From contig DATFYE010000032.1 in assembly GCA_035315185.1 (NCBI GenBank), positions 1 to 64,000 of the forward strand: a DNA stretch of 64,000 nt, given 5' to 3'. Origin of the DNA: JADGQN01 sp035315185. GTDB taxonomy: Bacteria > Desulfobacterota > Syntrophorhabdia > Syntrophorhabdales > WCHB1-27. A program made the translations under genes and the position numbers. This document shows, piece by piece, positions 24,941-33,895 of this stretch. Position 1 is the first letter of the stretch. Each line of letters begins with the position of its first letter. The notes beneath the pieces are model-generated. The model was not told the origin of the DNA and made no database searches. It saw only the letters and a program-made list of their open reading frames with translations.

Positions 24941-25821
24941 CGTCTTCCTCCCCGGAACAGCGGCGCAAGCACGCGGCGGGCCGCACTTTCCCGGCCCAGC
25001 AGACCGCCCGGCTGGAACCTGATCATCAGGAGGAGGAGCAGCGTGTAGAGAAATACGCGGTAGTCGACCAGAGGACGGAAGACCTCCGGAAGGATGCCGA
25101 GGATGATAGTGCCTACAAGCGGTCCCCAGAGGGTCCCCATGCCGCCCAGGACAAGCATGCTCAGGAAGCCGACGGAAACCGGGAACGAGAAGTCACCGGG
25201 GCTGATGAACTGCATATAGTGTGCGTAAAGGGAGCCTGAGAGGCCGGCCATTGCTGTACCGATGACAAAGGCGAAGAGCTTGAACCGCACCGGCGATATG
25301 CCCAGTGTCGACGCAGCCGACTCGTCCTCTCTGATCGCATAACAGGCGAGGCTCGCCCAGCTCCTTGTGAGCCACCAGGAGAGCAACATGCAGATTGCGA
25401 GGAAGCCGGCGGAAAGGAGGAGAAACGCCTGGCCCTTTATCCTGATCCCGAAGAAAATGATCCTCGGAATTCCACCGAGGCCAAGCGCGCCTCCAAAGAA
25501 CGGCACGTAGCGGAAGAGAGCCTCGACGATAAAATTGATGCCGATCGTGGTGATGGCAAGGAAGTCCTCACGAACCCGTATGCTGGGGAGTCCGAGCAAA
25601 AGACCGATGAGCCCGCTGACAAAAATTACCAGGGGAAGGCCCAGCCAGAAGGAAAGCCCTGCTTTAGTAGCGAGTAAAGCTGCGGCGTAGGCGCCTATGC
25701 CGACAAACGCGGCGTGCCCGAGAGAGATCTGCCCCGCATAACCGACGATCACGTTGAGACCGCAGACTGCGATGGCCTGGATAGTGATCATAGTTGCAAT
25801 CGTCGTGGCGTACGCGCTCAC
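24937..25821 (-). CDS. livM: ABC transporter permease LivM
   Basis: The 294-residue permease has about nine TM helices and the LivM signatures NVIVGYAGQISLGHAAFVGIG and GGMGTLWGPLVG. The frame is open upstream to 26235, but that part lies over livH and is low-complexity. GTG 25821 follows TAGGAGG and lies nine bases beyond the livH stop, so I take it as the start. It forms the membrane channel together with LivH. Confidence 0.92.
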   Translation of the reverse strand: MSAYATTIATMITIQAIAVCGLNVIVGYAGQISLGHAAFVGIGAYAAALLATKAGLSFWLGLPLVIFVSGLIGLLLGLPSIRVREDFLAITTIGINFIVEALFRYVPFFGGALGLGGIPRIIFFGIRIKGQAFLLLSAGFLAICMLLSWWLTRSWASLACYAIREDESAASTLGISPVRFKLFAFVIGTAMAGLSGSLYAHYMQFISPGDFSFPVSVGFLSMLVLGGMGTLWGPLVGTIILGILPEVFRPLVDYRVFLYTLLLLLMIRFQPGGLLGRESAARRVLAPLFRGGRR

Positions 25822-25829
25822 TATGCCTC

Positions 25830-26696
25830 CTACCGTGATGAGCCGAGCAGTCCCTCTGACCGCCACACGAGGACCCCGATCATGGCGATAAACGCAAGTG
25901 CGTCTCTGGGCAGAGGGATGTTTGCATAGCCGATGAGCAGAGTCTCTGCCATCCCGAGGGTCAGAGACGCGATGACCGCACCCGGTACCGAGCCGAGTCC
26001 GCCAACAACGATCAGAGCGAGTGTCTTGTATGCGGGCACCGTTCCCATGGTGGGGTAGACCTGGTTGTAATAGATACCGACAAGGATTCCTGCGATCGCG
26101 GCAATGGCCGATCCCATGACGAAGGTGATGGTGATGATCGCGTGGCTGTTGATGCCCATGGTGCCGGCTATAAGCGCGTCCTGGGAGGCTGCCCGCATGG
26201 CAAGGCCCAATTCTGTACGGGTGGTGATGTACCACAGCACGAGCAGCACTGCGGCCGTTATAACGTAAATGGCCAGCAGTCCGGATGAGATCTGAGTGGC
26301 GCCTACGTAAACATTCGGGAACGGGAGCTTCGCGGGGAAGGTGAGAATGTAAGGGCCAGCGACCAGTCGTGCTGCTTCCTCGATGGACAGCAGGACAGCA
26401 ATGCTGCCGATGAGAGGCACGAAGGGAGGATACTTAAGCAGAGGAAAATAGAGGAACCGCTCGATGATGACGCCGACGGCCGCGCAGATCGCCATCGAGC
26501 CGAGGAAGGCGACAACAAGGCTGCCTGTTGCGCCGAAGAGGTAGAGGCCAGCGTAGGCGCCGATCGTGAAGACGGCGGCGTGGGCAACATGGAGGATCCT
26601 CATGACACCGTATACAAGCGCGAGTCCGAGCGTCACCAGGGCGTAAATCGAGCCCATTGCGAGCCCGTTCAGAAGCTGTTCAAGGAAGAGCTGCAT
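25830..26696 (-). CDS. livH: ABC transporter permease LivH
   Basis: The 288-residue permease of the LivH family has an N-terminus typical of the group (LLNGLAMGSIYALVTLGLAL), eight or more TM helices and the GGLGSVPGAVIASLTLG loop conserved for ATPase contact. It starts six bases after the cyclodeaminase gene, so enzymes and transporter are clearly one transcription unit. Confidence 0.93.
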   Translation of the reverse strand: MQLFLEQLLNGLAMGSIYALVTLGLALVYGVMRILHVAHAAVFTIGAYAGLYLFGATGSLVVAFLGSMAICAAVGVIIERFLYFPLLKYPPFVPLIGSIAVLLSIEEAARLVAGPYILTFPAKLPFPNVYVGATQISSGLLAIYVITAAVLLVLWYITTRTELGLAMRAASQDALIAGTMGINSHAIITITFVMGSAIAAIAGILVGIYYNQVYPTMGTVPAYKTLALIVVGGLGSVPGAVIASLTLGMAETLLIGYANIPLPRDALAFIAMIGVLVWRSEGLLGSSR

Positions 26697-26702
26697 CGAA
26701 AG

Positions 26703-27338
26703 CTATCCGCCTCCGGTCACTAAAGGTTGTGCCCACGAGCGGATCATCTCTTCTGCGGCGAGAGCTTTCTTCTCCAGCAATTCCGTACGGGTCTGAGCCT
26801 TCCGCACGAACGCTTCGTCGGTGATCCCCTGAAGATTTACTCTGACGTTCGCTGCAGCTGTCATCACCGCTGAGCGGGCCATCAAGGCACTTGCCAGGCC
26901 ATCGGTCACCGCGTTCTTGTTGCCCTTGCTGACTGCGAGAGAAGCCAGTTCAAGGGCATCGACCGCCATTTCAGCAACGGCGAGGGGTACGCGTGCTGCT
27001 TCCTTCAGCGCCTCCTGGATTGCCTCGCTGCGCAGCAGCTTCTCCTCGTTGGTAGTCTTGGGCATGCGGTAAGCAACCATCACCTTGGTGTAAGCGTCGG
27101 AATCGAGGTCAACCGCTCGGGTCAGGTCGCCACGCAACGCCTGCGCCCGGTCAATCAACTGGTTCATCTCATGGTCGAGGGCAGAGTCCTTGCGTCGCCC
27201 GACGGTGAGACGTGCGACCATTTCGGCGAGACCTGCCGCCAGGGCAGCGCACAGTGCGGCCATCGAGCCGCCGCCGGGGACAGGCTCTGCCGAGGCGACC
27301 CGTTCAAGAAGTTCCCGCACCGTGAGGTCTACGAGCAT
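26703..27338 (-). CDS. formimidoyltetrahydrofolate cyclodeaminase (FTCD C-terminal type)
   Basis: This 211-residue protein of the FtcD-C/FchA family would convert 5-formimino-THF to 5,10-methenyl-THF and ammonia, the second folate step of histidine breakdown. The family N-terminus with PVPGGGSMAALCAALAAGL is intact. Length matches stand-alone cyclodeaminases. It overlaps the end of hutI by 10 bases and works with the formimidoyltransferase at 28618, which in vertebrates is fused to it. Some relatives act as methenyl-THF cyclohydrolases in one-carbon metabolism; the hut context favours the cyclodeaminase role. Confidence 0.87.
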   Translation of the reverse strand: MLVDLTVRELLERVASAEPVPGGGSMAALCAALAAGLAEMVARLTVGRRKDSALDHEMNQLIDRAQALRGDLTRAVDLDSDAYTKVMVAYRMPKTTNEEKLLRSEAIQEALKEAARVPLAVAEMAVDALELASLAVSKGNKNAVTDGLASALMARSAVMTAAANVRVNLQGITDEAFVRKAQTRTELLEKKALAAEEMIRSWAQPLVTGGG

Positions 27339-28621
27339 GTGACGTTTCCTCGTTCTCTTGTTGCCAGATCGTAAACGACCTCGCCTTTTTTGACTACCTT
27401 TTCCACGCAGTTCACCCCGACGTGGTAAGGAATGAAAAGATACGACGGAAATTCGAGAACGACAAGGTCACCCTGTTTTCCCGGATTGAGGCTCCCGACA
27501 ATCCCTGCGCGGCCCAGTGCTGCGGCGCCATTGAGAGTACAGGCTGTCACTGCCTCTTCCGGCGTCATTCCCATGTAGAGCGTGGCAAGCGCAAAAATGA
27601 GCGGTATCGACTCAGAGAAACAGCTCCCCGGGTTGAAATCAGTGGCGAGCGCAACCGCGCAACCGCGATCGATCATCATGCGGGCGGGGGCGTAAGGCTC
27701 TTTCAGACTGAAGGCGGTTGCGGGGAGCAGTACGGCAACGACGTCTCGTGCCGCCATGCGCCTGATCCCATCTTCCGATGCGTACAGAAGATGGTCCGCG
27801 GAAACAGCACCCAGTTCGGCCGCGAGTTCAGCTCCGCCCAATGGCGTGAGCTCGTCTGCGTGGAGCTTGGATGCGAGGCCGAATGTGCCGGCGGCTTCCA
27901 GAAGGTGCCGCGACTGGGCCAGGTCGAACACGCCTTTCTCGCAGAAAACATCGCAGAACTCGGCGAGGCCGCGACGAGCAATTTCCGGGAGTACCTCGCG
28001 AATGATGTGGTCCGTATATCCGTCCGGATCGCCGCGATACTTTTTTGGGATGGCATGAGCCCCGAGGAACGTTCGGACAATATCGACGGGGTGGCACGCG
28101 TCGAGCGCCTTCATTACCTCGAGTTGCTTTATCTCTGTTTCCAGGTCGAGGCCATATCCGCTTTTTCCTTCGATGGTAGTAACGCCAAAGGAGAGCATAC
28201 GGTCGAGCCTCTTTTTCCCGGACATGATCAATTGATCCTTCGTCGCGGACCTGGTGGCCTCCACGCTGCTTGCTATGCCGCCCCCCCGCTGCATGATCTC
28301 CATGTAACTCATGCCCCGCAACCTGAAGCAGAACTCTTCGGCGCGGTAACCGCCAAAGACAAAGTGTGTATGTGCATCCACGAAGCCTGGCAGGACGGCT
28401 TTACCCGTGGCATCGATAACCGAATACCGAACAGAGTCGATGCCGGTCAGAACCTCGTCGGTGGGACCTACTCGGGTGATAATTCCGTTGTCGATAACCA
28501 GAGCTCCGTCGCGAATGATGCCGAGGTCTGCCATCGCGGATCCCTTCTTCGCGGCGAATCCGCTGACGGTCACCAATTCTTCCGCATTCCTGATGATAAG
28601 ATTACCGCCCATCTTTGTCAT
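27329..28621 (-). CDS. hutI: imidazolonepropionase
   Basis: The 430-residue amidohydrolase would open 4-imidazolone-5-propanoate to N-formimino-glutamate. Metal and substrate motifs are intact: DAHTHFVFGGYRAEEF, then KLHADELTPLGGAELAAELG, ADHL and LATDFNPGSC. Cytosolic, Zn or Fe dependent by family. The start overlaps the stop of the formimidoyltransferase gene by 4 bases. Confidence 0.96.
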   Translation of the reverse strand: MTKMGGNLIIRNAEELVTVSGFAAKKGSAMADLGIIRDGALVIDNGIITRVGPTDEVLTGIDSVRYSVIDATGKAVLPGFVDAHTHFVFGGYRAEEFCFRLRGMSYMEIMQRGGGIASSVEATRSATKDQLIMSGKKRLDRMLSFGVTTIEGKSGYGLDLETEIKQLEVMKALDACHPVDIVRTFLGAHAIPKKYRGDPDGYTDHIIREVLPEIARRGLAEFCDVFCEKGVFDLAQSRHLLEAAGTFGLASKLHADELTPLGGAELAAELGAVSADHLLYASEDGIRRMAARDVVAVLLPATAFSLKEPYAPARMMIDRGCAVALATDFNPGSCFSESIPLIFALATLYMGMTPEEAVTACTLNGAAALGRAGIVGSLNPGKQGDLVVLEFPSYLFIPYHVGVNCVEKVVKKGEVVYDLATRERGNVTCS

Positions 28622-29514
28622 TCCATCAATCTCTGCTCCAGCACCTGCTCAATGCTGAAGTGTTCGAGACCCATATAGTAAGCCGCCGCGTCAACCAGGG
28701 CCGCCATCGGCACCATACCGACGATCTCACTCCCCACTATGTTTACGCCACACCGGTGCGCTTCAGTGCGGATCAGCTCCACTACGCGGTAGAGCGGCGT
28801 TCGGGTGAAATCGGTCATGTTCATCGAGACCTGGACCATGCCGCGCGTCTTCAGATCAACGCCGATGGCCTTGCAGTAACGCAAGCCGCCGCTCTGATGA
28901 CGGACCGCTTTTGCGATTGCGTTCGCAATCTCCATGTTGTCCGTACCGAGGTTCACATTGAACGCAACGAGCGGCATCCGGGCTCCAACCGCAACCACAC
29001 CAGCGCTCGGGTGAGGCACAGCCTCCCCAAAGTCTGGTTTCCACTCAGGCAGCTTCAGCTTCTGTTCCATGCCTTCGAACTGACCCTTGCGTATATCCGC
29101 GAGGTTCTTCCGCACCGGATCAGACGCTGATTCCTCATAAAGAAAGACCGGGATACGATATGTTTCTGCGATTGCGCGGGCCACTTCCTTCGAAAGCGCG
29201 GCCGCCTCCTCCATCGTGGCCTTCCTTATGGGGATGAAGGGGATCACGTCAACAGCGCCCATTCTCGGATGCTGCCCCCTGTGCACACGCAGGTCGATCA
29301 AGCGCACCGCCGCGCCCACGGCTGCAAGTAGCGCGTTTTTAAGGGGTCCCGGCTCCCCGACTGCGGTCACCACGCACCTGTTGTGGTCCGGGTCCGCCTC
29401 ATGGTCGATCAGCTTCACGCCCCTCCGCCCCCGAAAGGCGTCCAGGATCTCCGCGATCTTGGATTGGTCTCTGCCTTCGGAGAAATTGGGTACGGTTTCG
29501 ATAATTGTATCCAT
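28618..29514 (-). CDS. glutamate formimidoyltransferase (FTCD N-terminal type)
   Basis: This 298-residue enzyme would transfer the formimino group of N-formimino-L-glutamate to THF, releasing glutamate. The N-terminal VPNFSEGRDQSKI and the folate-site region HRGQHPRMGAVDVIPF are typical. The start ATG 29514 follows AAGGAAGGAA. It lies 72 bases behind hutU. The choice of the THF-dependent route, with no HutF/HutG visible, keeps the one-carbon unit as methenyl-THF, which is useful to an anaerobe. Confidence 0.93.
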   Translation of the reverse strand: MDTIIETVPNFSEGRDQSKIAEILDAFRGRRGVKLIDHEADPDHNRCVVTAVGEPGPLKNALLAAVGAAVRLIDLRVHRGQHPRMGAVDVIPFIPIRKATMEEAAALSKEVARAIAETYRIPVFLYEESASDPVRKNLADIRKGQFEGMEQKLKLPEWKPDFGEAVPHPSAGVVAVGARMPLVAFNVNLGTDNMEIANAIAKAVRHQSGGLRYCKAIGVDLKTRGMVQVSMNMTDFTRTPLYRVVELIRTEAHRCGVNIVGSEIVGMVPMAALVDAAAYYMGLEHFSIEQVLEQRLME

Positions 29515-29586
29515 CGTCGGTTCCTTCCTTAACGTCAGTCAAAAAGGGACTAACGGAAACTGGTCCTGCGCGTGAAACCCACAAGC

Positions 29587-31632
29587 TTAGGGCAGACCCT
29601 CCGTGAAAGCCTTGTCCACCAGCTTGGCAAGGAGATCGCCATCGGCCAGATAGGGCAGGGTCAGATGGTCGGAGCCGCGTCGCTGCTCGTTGTACCGGAT
29701 ACCTGTCTCGAGGGAGCCCTCGTTGCGGGCCCAGGCCCTTCGTGCCACGCCGCCCATCACGTCCCACAGGACAGCCTGGCGGACGATCTCGTCGACCCGA
29801 GCGCTTCCATCCAGCACCAGACCGTACCCGCCGTTGATCGCCTTGCCAATGCCGACCCCACCGCCGTTACTGAGCACCACCATGCTCATGCCCCGGGCCA
29901 CGTTTCCTGCGAAGCACTGGACAGCCATCTCCGCCATGACGTTACTGCCATCCTTGATGTTCGCTGTTTCCCTGAAGGGCGAATCTACGCCGCCCGCGTC
30001 GTGGTGATCGCGGCCGAGCATGACCGGACCTATCTCACCGTTCCTCACCAATTCATTGAATTTAAGGGCAATGCGCATCCGACCCTCAGCGTCCTGGTAA
30101 AGGATCCGTGCCTGCGTCCCCACCACCAGCCTGTTCTTTTCGGCATCTCTGATCCATGCGTAGTTGTCCCTGTCCTGGAAGCTGCGGTTGGGATCAATGC
30201 ACTCCATTGCCGCTTGGTCGGTCTTGCGCAGGTCATCGGGCTTGCCGCTCAGGCAGACCCAGCGAAAAGGGCCATAACCGTAATCAAAAAGAAACGGCCC
30301 CATGATATCTTCGACATAGGAGGGAAAGATAAAACCATCCCGCGTATCCCGGCCGTTCCTGCATATCTCTGTCCCGCCTGCATCATAGACAGCCTTCATG
30401 AAACTGTTACCGTAATCGAAAAAGTAGGTCCCCCGTTCGACCAGGGCCTTGATCAACACAAAATGGTGCAGGAGCGACCGGTTTACCATGTCCCGGTAGA
30501 TGGAAGGCTCAGTTCTCAGAAGCTGCGTCCTTTGGTCGTACGTCAAGCCCTGAGGACAGTAACCCCCTTCGTAGGGTGCATGGCACGATGTCTGGTCGCT
30601 GAGAAGCTCGATGTGCACGTTGTTGTTTACAGCATACTCGAGGAGGTCGACGATGTTGCCGTAGAATGCGATCGAGATCGTTTTCTTCTTTGCCATGTGT
30701 TCGAAGGCAATGCGGAAGGCTTCAGCCGGCGTTTCGACGGTACGGCTGATCCAGCCCTGAGAAAGCCTCGTCTCAATTCGTGACGGGTCCACCTCGGCGA
30801 TGATCCCGACGCCGTTGGCTATCTCAATTGCCTTGCCCTGGGCGCCGCTCATGCCCCCCAAGCCTGCCGAGACAAAGAGGTGGCCGGTCATGTCTGCGTC
30901 GACAGGTAAGTTGAGGCGGGTTCTGCCAGCGTTGAGGATGGTGTTGTAGGTGCCGTGGACGATGCCCTGCGGGCCGATATACATCCAGCCGCCTGCTGTC
31001 ATCTGGCCGTAGTTAGCAACGCCCAAGGCCGCAGCGCGGTGCCAGTTCTCCTGGTCATCGAAGCAGCCGACCATCAGCGCGTTGGTAACGATCACCCGCG
31101 GGGCACCCCGGTGCGAGGCAAAAAGGCCGACCGGGTGACCCGATTCGACGACAAGCGTCTGCTCGTCTGTAACCGTCTGGAGGTACGCCTTCAGTAATCG
31201 ATACTGCATCCAGTTCTGGCACACCTGGCCGGTCTCCCCATACGTGACAAGCTCATAGGGGTAGAGCGCGACGTCAAAATTGAGGTTGTTGTCAATCATT
31301 ACCTGGAAGGCTCTGCCCTCGATGCAGCGGCCAGGATAGGCGTCAATGGGATTTCCCTTGATCTGTCCGGAAGGTCTGAAACGGTATGCATAGACGCGCC
31401 CCATGGTGAGGAGCTCGTCGAGGAACTCGGGCGCGAGCTTTGCGTGCCAGCGCTCCGGCACATAGCGCAGCGCGTTCTTTAGCGCAAGAACCGTTTCTGC
31501 ACGGTCGAGCGTGAATCTTCTCTTCGGGGCCCTCCGTATACCTTCCGCAAACGAGGGCATGGGCGGAAGGTCCTCGACCACCGCATCCAATCGCAGGGTC
31601 ATAGCCTTTGCGATCTGGTCGTTTGTAACCAT
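29587..31632 (-). CDS. hutU: urocanate hydratase, long form
   Basis: The 681-residue enzyme would hydrate urocanate to 4-imidazolone-5-propanoate using tightly bound NAD+. It belongs to the long urocanase group, about 120 residues longer than the HutU of Pseudomonas or Bacillus. Recognisable segments are QIKGNPIDAYPGRCIEG, TAGGWMYIGPQGIVHGTYNT, YGNIVDLLEYA and the active-site region GRDHHDAGGVDSPFRETANI. I start it at ATG 31632 behind GGAGGGGACGC, because the 50-residue upstream extension is not protein-like. It is the first gene of the minus-strand operon. Confidence 0.93.
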   Translation of the reverse strand: MVTNDQIAKAMTLRLDAVVEDLPPMPSFAEGIRRAPKRRFTLDRAETVLALKNALRYVPERWHAKLAPEFLDELLTMGRVYAYRFRPSGQIKGNPIDAYPGRCIEGRAFQVMIDNNLNFDVALYPYELVTYGETGQVCQNWMQYRLLKAYLQTVTDEQTLVVESGHPVGLFASHRGAPRVIVTNALMVGCFDDQENWHRAAALGVANYGQMTAGGWMYIGPQGIVHGTYNTILNAGRTRLNLPVDADMTGHLFVSAGLGGMSGAQGKAIEIANGVGIIAEVDPSRIETRLSQGWISRTVETPAEAFRIAFEHMAKKKTISIAFYGNIVDLLEYAVNNNVHIELLSDQTSCHAPYEGGYCPQGLTYDQRTQLLRTEPSIYRDMVNRSLLHHFVLIKALVERGTYFFDYGNSFMKAVYDAGGTEICRNGRDTRDGFIFPSYVEDIMGPFLFDYGYGPFRWVCLSGKPDDLRKTDQAAMECIDPNRSFQDRDNYAWIRDAEKNRLVVGTQARILYQDAEGRMRIALKFNELVRNGEIGPVMLGRDHHDAGGVDSPFRETANIKDGSNVMAEMAVQCFAGNVARGMSMVVLSNGGGVGIGKAINGGYGLVLDGSARVDEIVRQAVLWDVMGGVARRAWARNEGSLETGIRYNEQRRGSDHLTLPYLADGDLLAKLVDKAFTEGLP

Positions 31633-32078
31633 GCGTCCCCTCCACACAAAGCGATACCCAATCTTTGTTTTGGACCCACAAGGAGCGTCTTGGCAAGACG
31701 AGATGATTGATGCTCTGACAGGCGGAACAGTACCGCATGCATAGCGGAAAGGGGTCGCCCGCCGGACCTCACCTTGCCCCATGCTATTCTATCATAGTCG
31801 AAGTTAGATTTGGTATTAATGAGGGTACTTCTCTGCGCCGTACCTGTGTGCAGCGGAGCTGGCCTAACGCGGGCCAATCATGTCACGTGTTTTTTTGGGC
31901 GGTTTGCCGGGAAAAAAGAAGGGCAGGCCAGTCAAGCTGGGGGGTCGGGGATTGGGCTATTTCCGGCCTGCCCGAGCACCGCATCTTGTGGGGAAGAGTG
32001 GCGGCGCAAACCCGATATCTTTGTCTTCTAACACGAATGTAAGGATGGTTGTCTTGGCTGTCAAGGGCCAGATGTGAA
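31633..32078. other. intergenic region upstream of the hut-liv operon
   Basis: This 446-base gap must contain the hut promoter on the minus strand and the 3' end of the HDOD gene. GGGCAGGCC (31921-31929) and GGCCTGCCC (31965-31973) are perfect 9-bp inverted arms with a 35-base loop and could be an operator or a weak terminator. Small open frames across it have no coding character. No convincing -35/-10 pair was found. Confidence 0.4.
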
Positions 32079-33671
32079 TTATTGATTTTGTCTGATCGCA
32101 AGCATTATCTGGTTGTGCAGCGCCCGCAAATAGTTGAGGTGAGCAGCCGAGACGCTTTCAGCATACGCCGGGTCTCCCTCAAGATAGACAAGCCCGATGG
32201 GTTTACTGTTAACAACAATAGGCAGAAGAATCAGGAGGAGGGGACGGGGTAATCTCTCGGAGAACCACTGCGGAATAAGCCGTTTAATATCCTCTCTGCT
32301 GGTATCACCAATGAAAAGTGCCCGTTGTTTTTCTATCGCAAGGTTGAAGATATCGATATCACCGTCGTTTCCCACTGGTATCTTGAACCATGTGCGGAGC
32401 GCTTCCGTAGAATCGCCGAAGGTGAGCCTGAGATTCATGACGGGCTGTTTTGTGTCCTTGATGAAGAGAAGCGTCTTTTCAAGGCCCGAAAATTTCATGC
32501 TCCTGAACATGGTTTCGATGACTATCCTGAATATGTCGTTGTGGGAGTAGTTATCCAGGATGGCGTTAGTAATGTCCTTCATGCCGTCTGCGAATACCGT
32601 CTCAGGGTTCGTGACGCCCTCGCCCCCTGATTCCTCTCTGCGGGCAGCCTGAGCGTCAAGATCGTATGTAAGTGACAGGCTTTGACGTTCCGGTGGCGAG
32701 GCCTTAATTGTATGGCCTGACAGTGAATCACCCAGTGCGGACTTCTGAAAGTCGAGGCCGTAGGCGTCACAGTATTTTATTGCCTCCTTATTCGTCTCAG
32801 GAATGATCGTATCAATCGCGTCGCTCAGTTTCTCGAACTGCTTTCCGTACAGCTCAATGAGGCACTTGATCTGCGTTTTCTTGTCATCGCTGGCTGTTTC
32901 CATGATATCAGTAATTCTACTGGAGATGGCGGAAATGTAGTGAAGCTTATCCATCGGGCCGGGGTTCGTCATGATTTCCGCGCTATGAACTCTTTTCATG
33001 CAGTACACAATCATATCCGGGAGAGACCATTCCTTGGCTATAGTCATGCCTATTTCCTGGTAGGTTGTCTTTGAGAGCGCTCTTTCACCTGACCTGCTAT
33101 CTTCGTGCCGGTCTTCCGATGAACTCTTTCCCGCCTGGCTCACATCTTCGGGGCTGTAATAGGCAATGAGTATCTCACCGAGGTTATGAAAGAGTGAACA
33201 GATAAAGCTCTCTTCTGAGTTCGCATAACCGACCTTGTTAGCCACTTTTCGTCCCAGAATGCCAGCGTAGACAGCCTTTGCCATCAGGTTGATAAGAAGA
33301 TTCGAGTTCTTTTTTTGCAATTTGTCGAAGAGGGTGAGAGTAAGGGCTATGTTTCTCAGGTTTTCGAGGCCCAAAAGGATGATGGCGCGCGAGATGGTTG
33401 TGACCTCACCAAACCGCATGTAAAAGACACTGTTAAGCAGTTTGAGGATTTTAGTCGTCAACCCGAAGTCGGTAAGGATGATATTGGCGAGTTCGCCGAT
33501 AGATGTTTCACTCGCGGTTGTGAGCCTGGTGATAAGACTAACCTTAGCTGATGTGGCAGGAAAGTCCTCGCCTTTGCGTATACGATCGAGAACCCTGTCC
33601 CTGGGCGTAGCGCTCGGCTCGGCCGTTTCGAGATAGTTCTCTAGCGGTAACGCTCCTCCCTGCTCACCCAT
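32079..33671 (-). CDS. HDOD domain protein with C-terminal GAF-like domain
   Basis: The 530-residue protein has an HDOD domain at about residues 25-235 (FPATSAKVSLITRLTT, then LKLLNSVFYMRFGEVTTI, then FICSLFHNLGEIL), which is the degenerate HD-type scaffold of regulators. A linker with a charged GE.R segment follows, then a GAF-like domain at about 370-525 (LEKTLLFIKDTKQPV, then KPIGLVYLEGD). It probably integrates a small-molecule or redox signal into a regulatory complex. It is transcribed toward hutU on the same strand, with 446 bases between them, so it could be a regulator, but that is a positional guess only. Confidence 0.8.
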   Translation of the reverse strand: MGEQGGALPLENYLETAEPSATPRDRVLDRIRKGEDFPATSAKVSLITRLTTASETSIGELANIILTDFGLTTKILKLLNSVFYMRFGEVTTISRAIILLGLENLRNIALTLTLFDKLQKKNSNLLINLMAKAVYAGILGRKVANKVGYANSEESFICSLFHNLGEILIAYYSPEDVSQAGKSSSEDRHEDSRSGERALSKTTYQEIGMTIAKEWSLPDMIVYCMKRVHSAEIMTNPGPMDKLHYISAISSRITDIMETASDDKKTQIKCLIELYGKQFEKLSDAIDTIIPETNKEAIKYCDAYGLDFQKSALGDSLSGHTIKASPPERQSLSLTYDLDAQAARREESGGEGVTNPETVFADGMKDITNAILDNYSHNDIFRIVIETMFRSMKFSGLEKTLLFIKDTKQPVMNLRLTFGDSTEALRTWFKIPVGNDGDIDIFNLAIEKQRALFIGDTSREDIKRLIPQWFSERLPRPLLLILLPIVVNSKPIGLVYLEGDPAYAESVSAAHLNYLRALHNQIMLAIRQNQ

Positions 33672-33726
33672 ACCTTATCATCGTCCTAAACGGCTGAAAC
33701 TTAATAGGGCAGGGGGGCAAACGATG

Positions 33727-33842
33727 AGTAACCAGTGATCAGTGACCAGTGATCAGTGGCAAAAGCAGTTATCAGTTATCAGTTTCTGTTTATTGAGCGC
33801 TGGTGACTGATTACTGGTCACTGATTACCGATCACTGTTTAC
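33727..33842. repeat. CAGTGATCAGT-word inverted repeat element
   Basis: The left arm (about 33727-33758) is built of CCAGTGATCAGTGACCAGT words. The right arm (about 33801-33842) carries the complementary ACTGGTCACTGATTACC words, so the two can pair. The centre has CAGTTATCAGTTATCAG. It lies between the HDOD gene start and the radical SAM gene. A related element with the same word occurs at 45806-45930. Confidence 0.65.
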
Positions 33843-33895
33843 CCGCATCACGGGTCTGTTGACTGCCTTTACCAGTTAGCTTAGAATGGGGCGCC

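Noticed and set aside
25822..26235. N-terminal extension of the LivM frame
   Set aside because: It overlaps livH, is His/Arg-rich and unlike LivM, and a GTG with a good Shine-Dalgarno at 25821 gives a normal-length protein.
27422..28678. 418-codon plus-strand frame opposite hutI
   Set aside because: hutI on the minus strand has all its metal-site motifs; the long antisense frame is a codon-bias shadow.
31633..31782. 50-residue N-terminal extension of urocanate hydratase
   Set aside because: It is unlike urocanases, and ATG 31632 has its own strong ribosome binding site.
31737..32101. Several small overlapping open frames upstream of hutU
   Set aside because: They overlap each other on both strands, lack good starts and show no protein-like features.
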